Source: Candidatus Roizmanbacteria bacterium CG_4_10_14_0_8_um_filter_33_9
Lineage (GTDB): Bacteria; Patescibacteriota; Microgenomatia; UBA1406; GWC2-37-13
Reading direction: 5' to 3'
DNA: 24,503 nt
Assembly (NCBI GenBank): GCA_002785065.1
Contig: PFLI01000065.1
Span: 1,724-26,226, forward strand
The translations under genes were made by a program, and so were the position numbers. How positions within the stretch are numbered: the first letter of the stretch is position 1; each line of letters opens with the position of its first letter. Of this stretch, positions 1 through 6,517 are shown piece by piece. The notes beneath the pieces are model-generated. The model was not told where the DNA came from. It was given only the letters and a program-made list of their open reading frames with translations, and did no database searches.

Positions 1-313
1 TCAAGTTGAAGTATTGACAATATCTGAAAAACATAATGATTATGCAAAAAAAGTTACGGATATATTGCTTAAAAATAATATACGAGCACATCTTAATGAT
101 GAAAATGCGACGATAGGAAAAAAAATCCGACAATCGACCTTGCAAAAAGTATCTTTTATGATTATAATAGGTGATAAGGAAATAGAAAAATCGCAAGATA
201 AAGAAACTCAGTATGTTATTTCTTTGCGAAGTAGGGAAGGAGAAAATCGAAATCAAATACTTCTCTATGACTTTATTTCCGAATTGAAAAGCACCATTGA
301 GAAATACCTTTAA
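1..313 (+). CDS. thrS: Threonyl-tRNA synthetase, C-terminal end (partial)
   Basis: This is the 3' end of a gene that begins before the window; the first complete codon is at position 2. The roughly 103 visible residues match the anticodon-binding domain of class IIa synthetases. It starts with the VEVLTISEKHNDYA strand-helix, continues with IRAHLNDENATIGKKIR, then LQKVSFMIIIGDKE, and ends in a C-terminal helix. ThrRS charges tRNA-Thr with threonine in the cytosol, and this domain reads the anticodon. The gene immediately precedes infC and overlaps it by 17 nt, the classic thrS-infC-rpmI-rplT-pheST order. The catalytic and editing domains lie outside the window, so their state cannot be judged. 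Confidence 0.9.
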   Translation, partial: QVEVLTISEKHNDYAKKVTDILLKNNIRAHLNDENATIGKKIRQSTLQKVSFMIIIGDKEIEKSQDKETQYVISLRSREGENRNQILLYDFISELKSTIEKYL

Positions 314-830
314 TAGCAGACCACCAAAAAAGTATTATGTACTCAACTATCGTATTGAAGCTCCAATGCTTCGTGTTATTGATAGTAAAGGTAAATTGTT
401 GGGAGTAATTACTAAACAGGAAGCGCTTTTACAAGCCCAGGAACGCGATGAAGACTTAGTATTAATAGCACAACACGCAGACCCACCTGTTGCAAAAATT
501 ATAGATTTTAAGAAATTTTTGTATCAAGAGGAAAAAAAGTCTAAGGAAGCACGAAAAGGTATTAAAAAAAGTATTGTTAAAGATTTAAAATTATCTTTAT
601 TTATTGGTCCGGCTGATTTTGATAGAGTCGTAAAAAAGGGAATAGAGTTTTTAAAAGCAGGAAATCAACTAAGACTTAATCTAACTCTTAAAGGAAGAGA
701 GATGGGAAAAAAACAAATGGCGTTTGATTTAATAAAAAAGTATATTACTCAACTTGGTGAGGTAAATGTTTCCAAAGAACCACGAATTGAAGGAAGAGTA
801 ATACGGGCTGTTGTCGCAAGAAAAAAGTGA
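297..830 (+). CDS. infC: Translation initiation factor IF-3
   Basis: IF-3 binds the 30S subunit, blocks premature 50S joining and checks start-codon/initiator-tRNA pairing. The N domain (about residues 17-85) contains NYRIEAPMLRVIDSKGKLLG and DPPVAKIIDFKKFLYQ. A lysine-rich linker follows, then the C domain with DFDRVVKKGIEFLKAGNQLR, LKGREMGKKQ and a C-terminal RVIRAVVARKK strand. At 177 aa it has normal length. No ATG precedes the N domain. The start taken is TTG at 297, inside the end of thrS, and no clear Shine-Dalgarno precedes it. A non-ATG start is usual for infC; the E. coli gene uses AUU for autoregulation. The exact start is uncertain by a few codons. Confidence 0.93.
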   Translation: MRNTFNSRPPKKYYVLNYRIEAPMLRVIDSKGKLLGVITKQEALLQAQERDEDLVLIAQHADPPVAKIIDFKKFLYQEEKKSKEARKGIKKSIVKDLKLSLFIGPADFDRVVKKGIEFLKAGNQLRLNLTLKGREMGKKQMAFDLIKKYITQLGEVNVSKEPRIEGRVIRAVVARKK

Positions 831-851
831 CAAATATTAACATTATTTATT

Positions 852-907
852 TGTCATCCTGAATATATTTCAGGATCTAAAAGATGCTGAAACAGTTCAG
901 CATGACA
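852..907. repeat. Double-hairpin palindromic repeat (TGTCAT...ATGACA type)
   Basis: The element lies between infC and rpmI. The outer ends TGTCATCCTGAA and TTCAGCATGACA pair with one mismatch. Inside are two smaller hairpins: CCTGAA-tatat-TTCAGG, and after a GATC-containing linker GCTGAA-acag-TTCAGC. The same plan (hairpin, GATC linker, hairpin, closing TGTCAT/ATGACA) recurs at 4683-4744 and 18302-18382. It looks like a REP-type non-autonomous element. There is no T-run after it, so I do not call it a terminator. Confidence 0.75.
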
Positions 908-921
908 GTTTAATACTATTT

Positions 922-1122
922 ATGAAAGTAAAACAAAAAACAAGAAAATCTGCAGCAAGCAGATTTCGAGTTACAAAAAATGGTAAGGTAATGCACAGAC
1001 AAAAAGGTTTCAGACACCTTCGAACTGTCAAAGGAAAAAGAAACTTGAGAAGACTTAAAAAAATGAAACCATTAGTTGGAAAATTTGCAATAAAAGTGAA
1101 AAAGATGTTGGGGTTAAAGTAA
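922..1122 (+). CDS. rpmI: 50S ribosomal protein L35 (bL35)
   Basis: This is a 66-aa, extremely basic protein with the bL35 pattern: MKVKQKTRKSAASRF at the N-terminus, then VTKNGKVMHRQKGFRH, and a run of Arg/Lys (KRNLRRLKKMK) near the end. It is a structural component of the large ribosomal subunit. It sits in the expected infC-rpmI-rplT position, 91 nt after infC, with a palindromic repeat filling most of that gap. A TTTAAT hexamer 7 nt before the ATG could be a weak -10 box. This could restore transcription after the repeat, but the evidence is slight. Confidence 0.93.
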   Translation: MKVKQKTRKSAASRFRVTKNGKVMHRQKGFRHLRTVKGKRNLRRLKKMKPLVGKFAIKVKKMLGLK

Positions 1123-1169
1123 TGACTAAGAAAAAAAATTAATATTAATAATTTAATAAAAAAAATCTT

Positions 1170-1517
1170 ATGGTTCGCGTTAAAGGAGGAGTTCATACAA
1201 GAAGAAAACATAAAAAAATTTTAGACCTTGCTAAAGGCTATTGGATGACGCGTCACAAACAGTTTAAAAAAGCAAAAGAAGCAGTCCTACACGCAGGTGA
1301 ATACGCTTTTACCGGAAGAAAAGAAAATAAGAGAAATTTCAGAACTCTTTGGATTATTCGATTAAATGCCGCATTAAAACAGTTTGATTTGAAATACAGC
1401 AAATTCATTCATATGCTCACGACTAAAAAAGTAGGCGTTGATAGAAAAATACTTTCACAAATTGCTAATGAATATCCTTCTGTTTTTGCCAAGATAGTTG
1501 AAGAAGTAAAAAAGTAA
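1170..1517 (+). CDS. rplT: 50S ribosomal protein L20 (bL20)
   Basis: This 115-aa protein has the complete bL20 pattern: MVRVKGGVHTRRKHKKIL, AKGYWMTRHKQFKKAKEAV, then FTGRKENKRNFRTLWIIRLNAA and a C-terminal helical half that includes LTTKKVGVDRKILSQIA. bL20 binds 23S rRNA early in 50S assembly and in several bacteria represses its own infC-rpmI-rplT operon. No leader pseudoknot was identified here by eye. It lies 47 nt after rpmI in an AT-only spacer. Length and start are normal. Confidence 0.95.
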   Translation: MVRVKGGVHTRRKHKKILDLAKGYWMTRHKQFKKAKEAVLHAGEYAFTGRKENKRNFRTLWIIRLNAALKQFDLKYSKFIHMLTTKKVGVDRKILSQIANEYPSVFAKIVEEVKK

Positions 1518-1553
1518 CTTCAAAATAACGTTTAAAATTAGATTATCCTACAG

Positions 1554-1559
1554 TATACT
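1554..1559 (+). promoter_or_regulatory. Candidate -10 box for pheS
   Basis: TATACT lies 10 nt before the pheS ATG in the 52-nt rplT-pheS gap. A second TATACT at 1562-1567 is probably too close to the ATG to be used. No good -35 is visible. If functional, the mRNA leader would be only a few nt. Confidence 0.35.
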
Positions 1560-1569
1560 TATATACTAT

Positions 1570-2646
1570 ATGGAAATAGATGTAACAAATGAAAAAAAGA
1601 AAGCAATTGATTTTATCGTAAATTCATCTTCTTTATCCGAGCTTATCAAAACAGAAACAGAACTTCTTGGACGAAATGGTCTTATTAATTCATTATTAAA
1701 ACAGCTCAAAAACATTATACCTGAAAAAAGAAAGACTGTTGGAATAAATATTAATGCATTAAAACAGGAAGTTATAACACTCATTAATCAAAAAAAACAG
1801 CTATTATCTCAAAAAATAGATGATAAAAATATCGATGTTACCATGCCCGGAACATCTATTAAAACGGGAACTCTCCATCCAATCACAATCGCTATTACAG
1901 AAATAAGTTCGATATTTTCAAAACTCGGATTTATACGAATGTCATATCCAGAAGTTGAGTGGGAGTATCTTGCATTTGACACTCTTAATATGCCAAAAAC
2001 TCATCCAGCACGCGATGACTTTGAAACGACATTTGTTAACGGAGAACCGCATCCAACATACGGAAAAATGATTTTAACTCCCCATACTTCGTCAGGTCAG
2101 ATTCGAGAAATGTGGAGACTTAAAAAACCACCTATTCGCATGATAAATATTGGAAAGTGTTATCGGCCCAATTGGGATGCGACACATACTCCAATGTTTC
2201 ATCAATTTGAAGGACTTTGTGTTGATACTGATATAAATATCACTCATTTAAAAGGTGCTCTTGATTATTTTGCAAAAGAATATTTTGGTGAAAATACACA
2301 AACTCGACTCAGACCGCATCATTTTCAGTTTACCGAACCATCCTTCGAGGTAGATATTAGTTGTACCATGTGCCAAGGAACAGGGATCCTTCGACAATCC
2401 CGTGATAGCGGGACTTCTCAGGATGACCTAAAAGTCAAATGTAAAATATGTAAATCCGGATGGCTTGAACTGGGAGGTACTGGGATGGTGCATCCAAATG
2501 TATTAATATCGGGAGGTATTGATCCTATAAAATACTCGGGATGGGCGTTTGGATTTGGAATCGAACGGGTTATTATGATGAAATACGGAGTCGATGATAT
2601 TCGAAATTATTACTCAGGGGACATGAGATTTTTAAGTCAATTTTAA
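1570..2646 (+). CDS. pheS: Phenylalanyl-tRNA synthetase alpha subunit
   Basis: This is the catalytic alpha subunit of the (alpha-beta)2 enzyme that charges tRNA-Phe. Residues 1-85 form the N-terminal coiled-coil arm (LLGRNGLINSLLKQLKNI). The class II core follows: LTPHTSSGQIREMW, the motif 2 region GKCYRPNWDATHTPMFHQFEG, and motif 3 GFGIERVIMMKYGVDDIR. A four-cysteine knuckle is present at C265/C268 and C291/C294, followed by GWLELGGTGMVHPNVL. Between the two CxxC pairs lies an apparent 15-residue insert (about 272-286, RQSRDSGTSQDD core), encoded by a palindromic repeat at 2383-2427. The insert keeps frame and all catalytic motifs are intact, so the enzyme should be functional. pheT follows after 4 nt. 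Confidence 0.95.
   Translation: MEIDVTNEKKKAIDFIVNSSSLSELIKTETELLGRNGLINSLLKQLKNIIPEKRKTVGININALKQEVITLINQKKQLLSQKIDDKNIDVTMPGTSIKTGTLHPITIAITEISSIFSKLGFIRMSYPEVEWEYLAFDTLNMPKTHPARDDFETTFVNGEPHPTYGKMILTPHTSSGQIREMWRLKKPPIRMINIGKCYRPNWDATHTPMFHQFEGLCVDTDINITHLKGALDYFAKEYFGENTQTRLRPHHFQFTEPSFEVDISCTMCQGTGILRQSRDSGTSQDDLKVKCKICKSGWLELGGTGMVHPNVLISGGIDPIKYSGWAFGFGIERVIMMKYGVDDIRNYYSGDMRFLSQF
2383..2427. repeat. Palindromic repeat fragment inserted in frame within pheS
   Basis: A 45-nt stretch starting GGGATCCTTCGAC and ending TCTCAGGATGAC has an inner CCCG-tgatag-CGGG hairpin and outer TCCT/AGGA arms. Its right half (AGCGGG, then CAGGATGAC) matches the repeat inside the delta' gene at 18302-18382 at 18 of 21 positions by eye, in the same reading frame (SG-T/I-S/P-QDD). 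It falls between the two CxxC pairs of the zinc knuckle, a loop that tolerates insertion. The boundaries are an estimate. Confidence 0.65.
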
Positions 2647-2650
2647 ATAT

Positions 2651-4624
2651 ATGAACATCAAAGTATTACATAGTTGGTTGCTTGAATATCTCGATACCAA
2701 AGCAACTCCTCCGCAAATACAGCAATATATATCTTTATGCGGACCTTCTGTTGAAAGTGTGGAAAAAATTCAAAATGATTGGTTGTATGATATTGAGATT
2801 ACCTCAAATCGCATTGATACGGTGTCAGTTGTTGGCATTGCTCGTGAAATATCAACAATTCTCAATCGATTTGAAATACCAGCATTATTTAAAAAACCTA
2901 TCCTTCTCGAACCGTCTTCACCAAATAACATTCTTCCTTTTACTATTAAAGATAACGGTAAACTCACAAAACGACTTATGGCAATTGTTATGGATAACAT
3001 TACGGTAAGTAAATCTCCCGATTTTATAACAAAACGGTTAGAAGCTGCTGGAATTCGTTCGTTGAGCAATATTGTTGATATAACCAATTACGTCATGCTT
3101 GAAATCGGTCATCCAACTCATGTGTTTGATTATGATCGAATTAAAACCAATACATTTATCTTAAGACATGCAAATAAAGGAGAAAAAATCACCACACTAG
3201 ATAAAAAAACGCATGACCTATATGAGACTGATATTATCATTGATGACGGAACAGGTCGTATTATCGATTTTCCTGGTATCATGGGTACTGCAAATAGTGT
3301 AGTGACTGACAAAACAAAACGCATTGTCTTTTTCATAGAATCAAATAATCCTCAAGCAATACGTAGATCATCAATGAAACATGGAATTCGAACCATGGCA
3401 GCCTCAATTAATGAAAAAAATCCTCATCCTGCGCTTGTTCAAGATGCACTTTTTCGCGGAATAGAATTATACCAAACATACGCAAAAGCAGAAATTGCAA
3501 GTCCTGTTTATGATCTCTATCCAAATCCTCTAACTTCTAAAAAAATAAGCATTGATATTCCATTTATCCATAAAAAAATAGGTGTACCAATGGATAAAAA
3601 ACAGATTATTTCAATTCTTACTGATTTACAGTTTGAGGTAAAAACTAAACAAGACAATCTTGAAATAACCATACCAACTTTCCGCTATTTTGATATGTAT
3701 GAAAAAGAAGATATTATTGAAGAGATCGCACGAATTTATGGATATCATAATATTCCAGGACAACTACCACCTTTAGCATATATCCAACAACCTAAAGATA
3801 TTGAACAAATCTTTAATTATCAAAATGTTATTAAAACATATTTAAAGCATCAAACATGGTATGAAACAATGAATTATTCCGCATATTCCAAATTGTTACT
3901 ATCTGCGTTTGATTTAAAAGAAACGGATCATCTCCATATTACTAATACAATATCAGAGGATATTAAATATCTCCGCGTATCGATTATTCCGTCACTGCTT
4001 AAAAATATCAAAGAGAACGGGGGATTCTCAACCGATTTAAAATTGTTTGAAATTGCTAAAACATATAAACCTCAAAAAGCAAGCCTTCCTGAAGAACGGT
4101 TTAAATTATCTTTAGTAACAAAAGGCTCTTTTTTGAGCTTAAAGGGATTAATTGAAGCACTGCTAAAAGAACTACATGTTGAAAAATACTCATTTACCCT
4201 GTCTTCACATCCGTTTTTTTCCTCAACTGTTCAAGCACATCTTTTAATTGAAAACGTAGTTGTTGGTGTGTTAGGTAAAGTCAAAAACTCAATTATGGAA
4301 CACATGCAGCTGACTGATTCAGTTTTTGCTGCGGAGTTTGATTTTGAAAAACTGATTGAAAAGGCACGCCTTATGCCTATTTATAAACCATACAATCCCT
4401 ATGCAGCAATCCAGCTTGATTTAACAACGCCTCTCAATCAATCATATGCAAAAATCGTCCAGATTGCGAAAGAATCCGCTCCTCATATAACTCAAATCAC
4501 CCTTAAAGATACATATAAGGATAACGTAACATTACATCTCATATTTTCCTCACCCAATAGAAACTATACAGAAAAAGAAGCACTTATTGAACTTGAAAAG
4601 ATAAAAAATAATATTTTAGTATAG
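2651..4624 (+). CDS. pheT: Phenylalanyl-tRNA synthetase beta subunit (short form)
   Basis: This is the beta subunit partner of PheS. The N-terminus (MNIKVLHSWLLEYL...GPSVESVEKI) runs directly into YDIEITSNRIDTVSVVGIARE. The EMAP/OB tRNA-binding domain usually inserted here is therefore absent, which explains the 657 aa against about 800 in E. coli. The B3/B4 region follows: FITKRLEAAGIRSLSNIVDITNYVMLEIGHPTHVFDYD. Then come the B5 domain (YEKEDIIEEIARIYGYHNIP) and a class II-like pseudo-catalytic fold. The C-terminus is an FDX-ACB anticodon-binding domain (about 575-657). The position usually reading like TEA-x-RFEKG is here MAASINEKN, a divergent form. It starts 4 nt after pheS; a short intact subunit is more likely than a broken one. 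Confidence 0.93.
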   Translation: MNIKVLHSWLLEYLDTKATPPQIQQYISLCGPSVESVEKIQNDWLYDIEITSNRIDTVSVVGIAREISTILNRFEIPALFKKPILLEPSSPNNILPFTIKDNGKLTKRLMAIVMDNITVSKSPDFITKRLEAAGIRSLSNIVDITNYVMLEIGHPTHVFDYDRIKTNTFILRHANKGEKITTLDKKTHDLYETDIIIDDGTGRIIDFPGIMGTANSVVTDKTKRIVFFIESNNPQAIRRSSMKHGIRTMAASINEKNPHPALVQDALFRGIELYQTYAKAEIASPVYDLYPNPLTSKKISIDIPFIHKKIGVPMDKKQIISILTDLQFEVKTKQDNLEITIPTFRYFDMYEKEDIIEEIARIYGYHNIPGQLPPLAYIQQPKDIEQIFNYQNVIKTYLKHQTWYETMNYSAYSKLLLSAFDLKETDHLHITNTISEDIKYLRVSIIPSLLKNIKENGGFSTDLKLFEIAKTYKPQKASLPEERFKLSLVTKGSFLSLKGLIEALLKELHVEKYSFTLSSHPFFSSTVQAHLLIENVVVGVLGKVKNSIMEHMQLTDSVFAAEFDFEKLIEKARLMPIYKPYNPYAAIQLDLTTPLNQSYAKIVQIAKESAPHITQITLKDTYKDNVTLHLIFSSPNRNYTEKEALIELEKIKNNILV

Positions 4625-4651
4625 TTGCATTCATACCAATAAAATGATACT

Positions 4652-4672
4652 CCCCGACGCAGAGCATCGGGG
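4652..4672. repeat. Inverted repeat (CCCCGA...TCGGGG)
   Basis: A hairpin with a 6-bp perfect stem CCCCGA/TCGGGG and a 9-nt loop lies 28 nt after the pheT stop. It lacks a following T-run, so it is more likely a dispersed repeat unit than an intrinsic terminator. It is the first of a cluster of palindromes running up to the transposase. Confidence 0.5.
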
Positions 4673-4682
4673 CATCTATATG

Positions 4683-4744
4683 TGTCATTCCGGCGAAAGC
4701 CGGAATCTATATAATTCTGGATCCCGATTTTCATCGGGATGACA
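4683..4744. repeat. Double-hairpin palindromic repeat (TGTCAT...ATGACA type)
   Basis: The ends are TGTCATTCC and GGGATGACA. The first hairpin is TTCCGGC-gaaa-GCCGGAA. A linker containing GATC leads to the second hairpin, ATCCCGA-ttttca-TCGGGAT. The architecture is the same as the elements at 852-907 and 18302-18382 but the stem sequences differ, which is how REP/BIME-like families usually diverge. It lies between pheT and the transposase. Confidence 0.75.
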
Positions 4745-4753
4745 AACAATTTT

Positions 4754-4794
4754 CGCAGCAGAGCTGCGAGGAATTAAACCACTAAGGTTAAATT
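4754..4794. repeat. Two adjacent short palindromes upstream of the transposase
   Basis: CGCAGC-aga-GCTGCG (4754-4768) is followed by AATTAAACC-actaa-GGTTAAATT (4772-4794, one mismatch). The second ends just before the region homologous to the transposase N-terminus, so it could mark the left end of the mobile unit. No matching copy was found on the right side after 5364. Confidence 0.45.
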
Positions 4795-4857
4795 ATTAAT
4801 AGTTTTATCTACTATCGTTCATGCAGATCAAAACCGAGATATTCTTTTTTTAAAAAG

Positions 4858-5364
4858 ATGGACAAAAACCTGAGAGACGCAAAATTAAATGAAATACATT
4901 TTCGATCTACTTTCATTGTAGATATCGTAGCATTTATACTCATGCCGAATCATTATCATTTTTTACTGAAACAACTAAAACAAAATGGAATTATTTCTTT
5001 TATGTCAAATAGTATAAATTCAATTACAAGGTTTTATAATGTGAAAAATGAGAGAAAAGGTCCTGTATTTTTACCTCAGTTTCGCTTTAAACGAATTTTA
5101 TCGATAGAACAGCTTGTTTATACATCAAAATACATACATACAAATGCTTATACTGCCAACATAATTAATACAAAAGAAGAAATCATTAAATATCCATATT
5201 CATCAATGAGTTGCTATATAGCTCAAAATATTTTACAAATCAATTTAAAACCTGTTTTGAGTTATTTTAATCATAATACAAATAAATATATTGATTTTAT
5301 TCAGAAAAATACCCAGAATAATACAGAAAGAGAGATTAATAGTCATATCAATCAATGGAGTTAA
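4858..5364 (+). CDS. REP-associated (Y1) transposase, N-terminally truncated and probably decayed
   Basis: The protein belongs to the Y1_Tnp/RAYT family of single-strand HUH transposases, which process palindromic DNA ends. It shows the HUH motif in FILMPNHYHFLLKQ (about residues 27-40). The family tail follows: GIISFMSNSINSITRFYN, GPVFLPQFRFKRI, LVYTSKYIHTNAY and IKYPYSSM. The usual N-terminal YH-x-YNRG strand is missing before this ATG. A remnant reading TIVHADQNRDILFLKRW lies in another frame at about 4811-4861, which indicates a frameshift near 4858-4873. The usual SYTRYFN segment reads SITRFYN, so the catalytic Tyr may be lost or displaced. The four palindromes upstream fit a RAYT unit. 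It is likely inactive; a programmed frameshift is less likely. Confidence 0.75.
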   Translation: MDKNLRDAKLNEIHFRSTFIVDIVAFILMPNHYHFLLKQLKQNGIISFMSNSINSITRFYNVKNERKGPVFLPQFRFKRILSIEQLVYTSKYIHTNAYTANIINTKEEIIKYPYSSMSCYIAQNILQINLKPVLSYFNHNTNKYIDFIQKNTQNNTEREINSHINQWS

Positions 5365-5390
5365 GATACAGCTTGTCAAGATAATCTATT

Positions 5391-6482
5391 TCACCCCAGG
5401 GGTGCATCATGTCTATCGCAAACACCCGAACTAGCAGAAAAAACGATACTTACTCTTGTATCACCATTGGTATCTTGAATAACATATGAAGGCATATGCT
5501 CACCAATTTGAAATAACTGAGTAGCATCTGGAGGAATAAATTCTAACTGAGCATCAGGCGAAAGTACTTTTAATCTTTCTTTAAAATCATAATATCTAGC
5601 AACTATACCTGTACTAAATGATTGATACTGCGCGAAAGCGCGTAAGGCTACAGAATACAAAGGCAACTCAGATAATTGAACTAATTGCGGATCAGGTTTT
5701 GAGGCAAGTTCTCTTAATAAATCAGCTCGTGACTTTGCAGTATTACCATCTTTCATTCTTTCAAATAAAAGAAATAGTATTTGCTTGTCGTTTAATCTTG
5801 AAGAAAACAATCCCAAGCCTCCTGCTTGTTTAAGAATTTGATGATAATTATTTGGTGTCGGATCGGCACAATTACCAACCGCAAAATTACTTTGCATCAA
5901 TTCATTTAAAGCTACCCACATAATATGTTGTAGATCAGGATCAAAAAATAATTGTACTTCTTCAATGCCAAGAGCCTTAATCATGTCAGCGGCAAAAAGT
6001 GAAGTCATAAATGCTGTAGGAGGTGGAGGAACTTCTATTTTATTATTAATGGTTTGATATGTATGTGTTAATCTATCTGGAGTTTTGATCTCAAGCCCCA
6101 TAACAGTTAAAATATTTGCAAGGGGTGGGGTACGTAGAACATCTTCTTTTAAAGCAGAAACTGTAACATTGCCGTGTAAAGGCTCTCCAGAACTTCTGGC
6201 ACAATGAGAAATAACAATTGATGCAGTCTGAGCTAAAGGAGAAAATTCTGGTGGATAACCTGTAAGAATCACTTGTGCGTTTGGATCGTGAATTTTATTA
6301 GAGTATAATATTTTTGCATCAATATATACATTACCCAAACCAATCCATAAGGATCCTTCTGTTCTTGCGCGTAACCAAGATTTAATATACTGTAATGTAG
6401 AATTCCCGGTTATCAAAGGAGGAGCGAGAGATTCGGAGGTAATTGTATATTGTTGAGCTACTGGACTTCTTTCTTCACTCAT
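5391..6482 (-). CDS. Uncharacterised 363-aa protein downstream of the penicillin-binding protein
   Basis: I do not recognise this protein. It has no signal peptide or obvious membrane segment. It is richer in Pro, Ala and Gln than its neighbours and contains a PPPP stretch. Two segments read like folded alpha/beta structure: LWIGLGNVYIDAKILYSN, and a run ending NAQVILTGYPPEF. Start choice: an upstream extension to 6602 would overlap the PBP gene by 85 nt. The ATG at 6482 lies 7 nt after a perfect extended -10 (TGATATAAT) and gives no overlap, so I take that. It is convergent with the transposase remnant (26-nt gap). Its codon and amino-acid use differ from neighbours by eye, which could mean lateral origin. 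Its function is unknown. Confidence 0.75.
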   Translation of the reverse strand: MSEERSPVAQQYTITSESLAPPLITGNSTLQYIKSWLRARTEGSLWIGLGNVYIDAKILYSNKIHDPNAQVILTGYPPEFSPLAQTASIVISHCARSSGEPLHGNVTVSALKEDVLRTPPLANILTVMGLEIKTPDRLTHTYQTINNKIEVPPPPTAFMTSLFAADMIKALGIEEVQLFFDPDLQHIMWVALNELMQSNFAVGNCADPTPNNYHQILKQAGGLGLFSSRLNDKQILFLLFERMKDGNTAKSRADLLRELASKPDPQLVQLSELPLYSVALRAFAQYQSFSTGIVARYYDFKERLKVLSPDAQLEFIPPDATQLFQIGEHMPSYVIQDTNGDTRVSIVFSASSGVCDRHDAPLG

Positions 6483-6489
6483 ACTTAGT

Positions 6490-6498
6490 ATTATATCA
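6490..6498 (-). promoter_or_regulatory. Extended -10 promoter of the 363-aa protein gene
   Basis: The minus strand reads TGATATAAT (TGnTATAAT consensus), then 7 nt, then ATG at 6482. Transcription would begin at or next to the A of the start codon, so the mRNA should be leaderless. No -35 was recognised. Confidence 0.6.
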
Positions 6499-6517
6499 AA
6501 GGAGGACTGTTTTAACA

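Noticed and set aside
852..907. Infc-rpmI palindrome as a transcription terminator
   Set aside because: No T-run on either side, and the same structure is found inside coding sequence elsewhere in the window.
897..1211. Minus-strand 104-codon frame over rpmI
   Set aside because: Antisense to rpmI and the start of rplT, both certain genes; its Phe/Leu richness is the complement of Lys codons.
4652..4672. CCCCGA...TCGGGG hairpin as the pheT terminator
   Set aside because: No T-run follows; it resembles the neighbouring dispersed palindromes.
4564..4749. Minus-strand 61-codon frame after pheT
   Set aside because: It is a translation of the palindromic repeats (reads IDSGFRRND) running into the pheT 3' end; no promoter and no family.
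5392..5404. CACCCCAGGGGTG palindrome as a terminator of the 363-aa gene
   Set aside because: It overlaps the stop codon, has a one-base loop and no T-run.
6498..6505. AAAGGAGG as a Shine-Dalgarno on the + strand
   Set aside because: The only + strand frame after it (6535) is antisense to the low-complexity tail of the PBP; the gene here runs on the minus strand.
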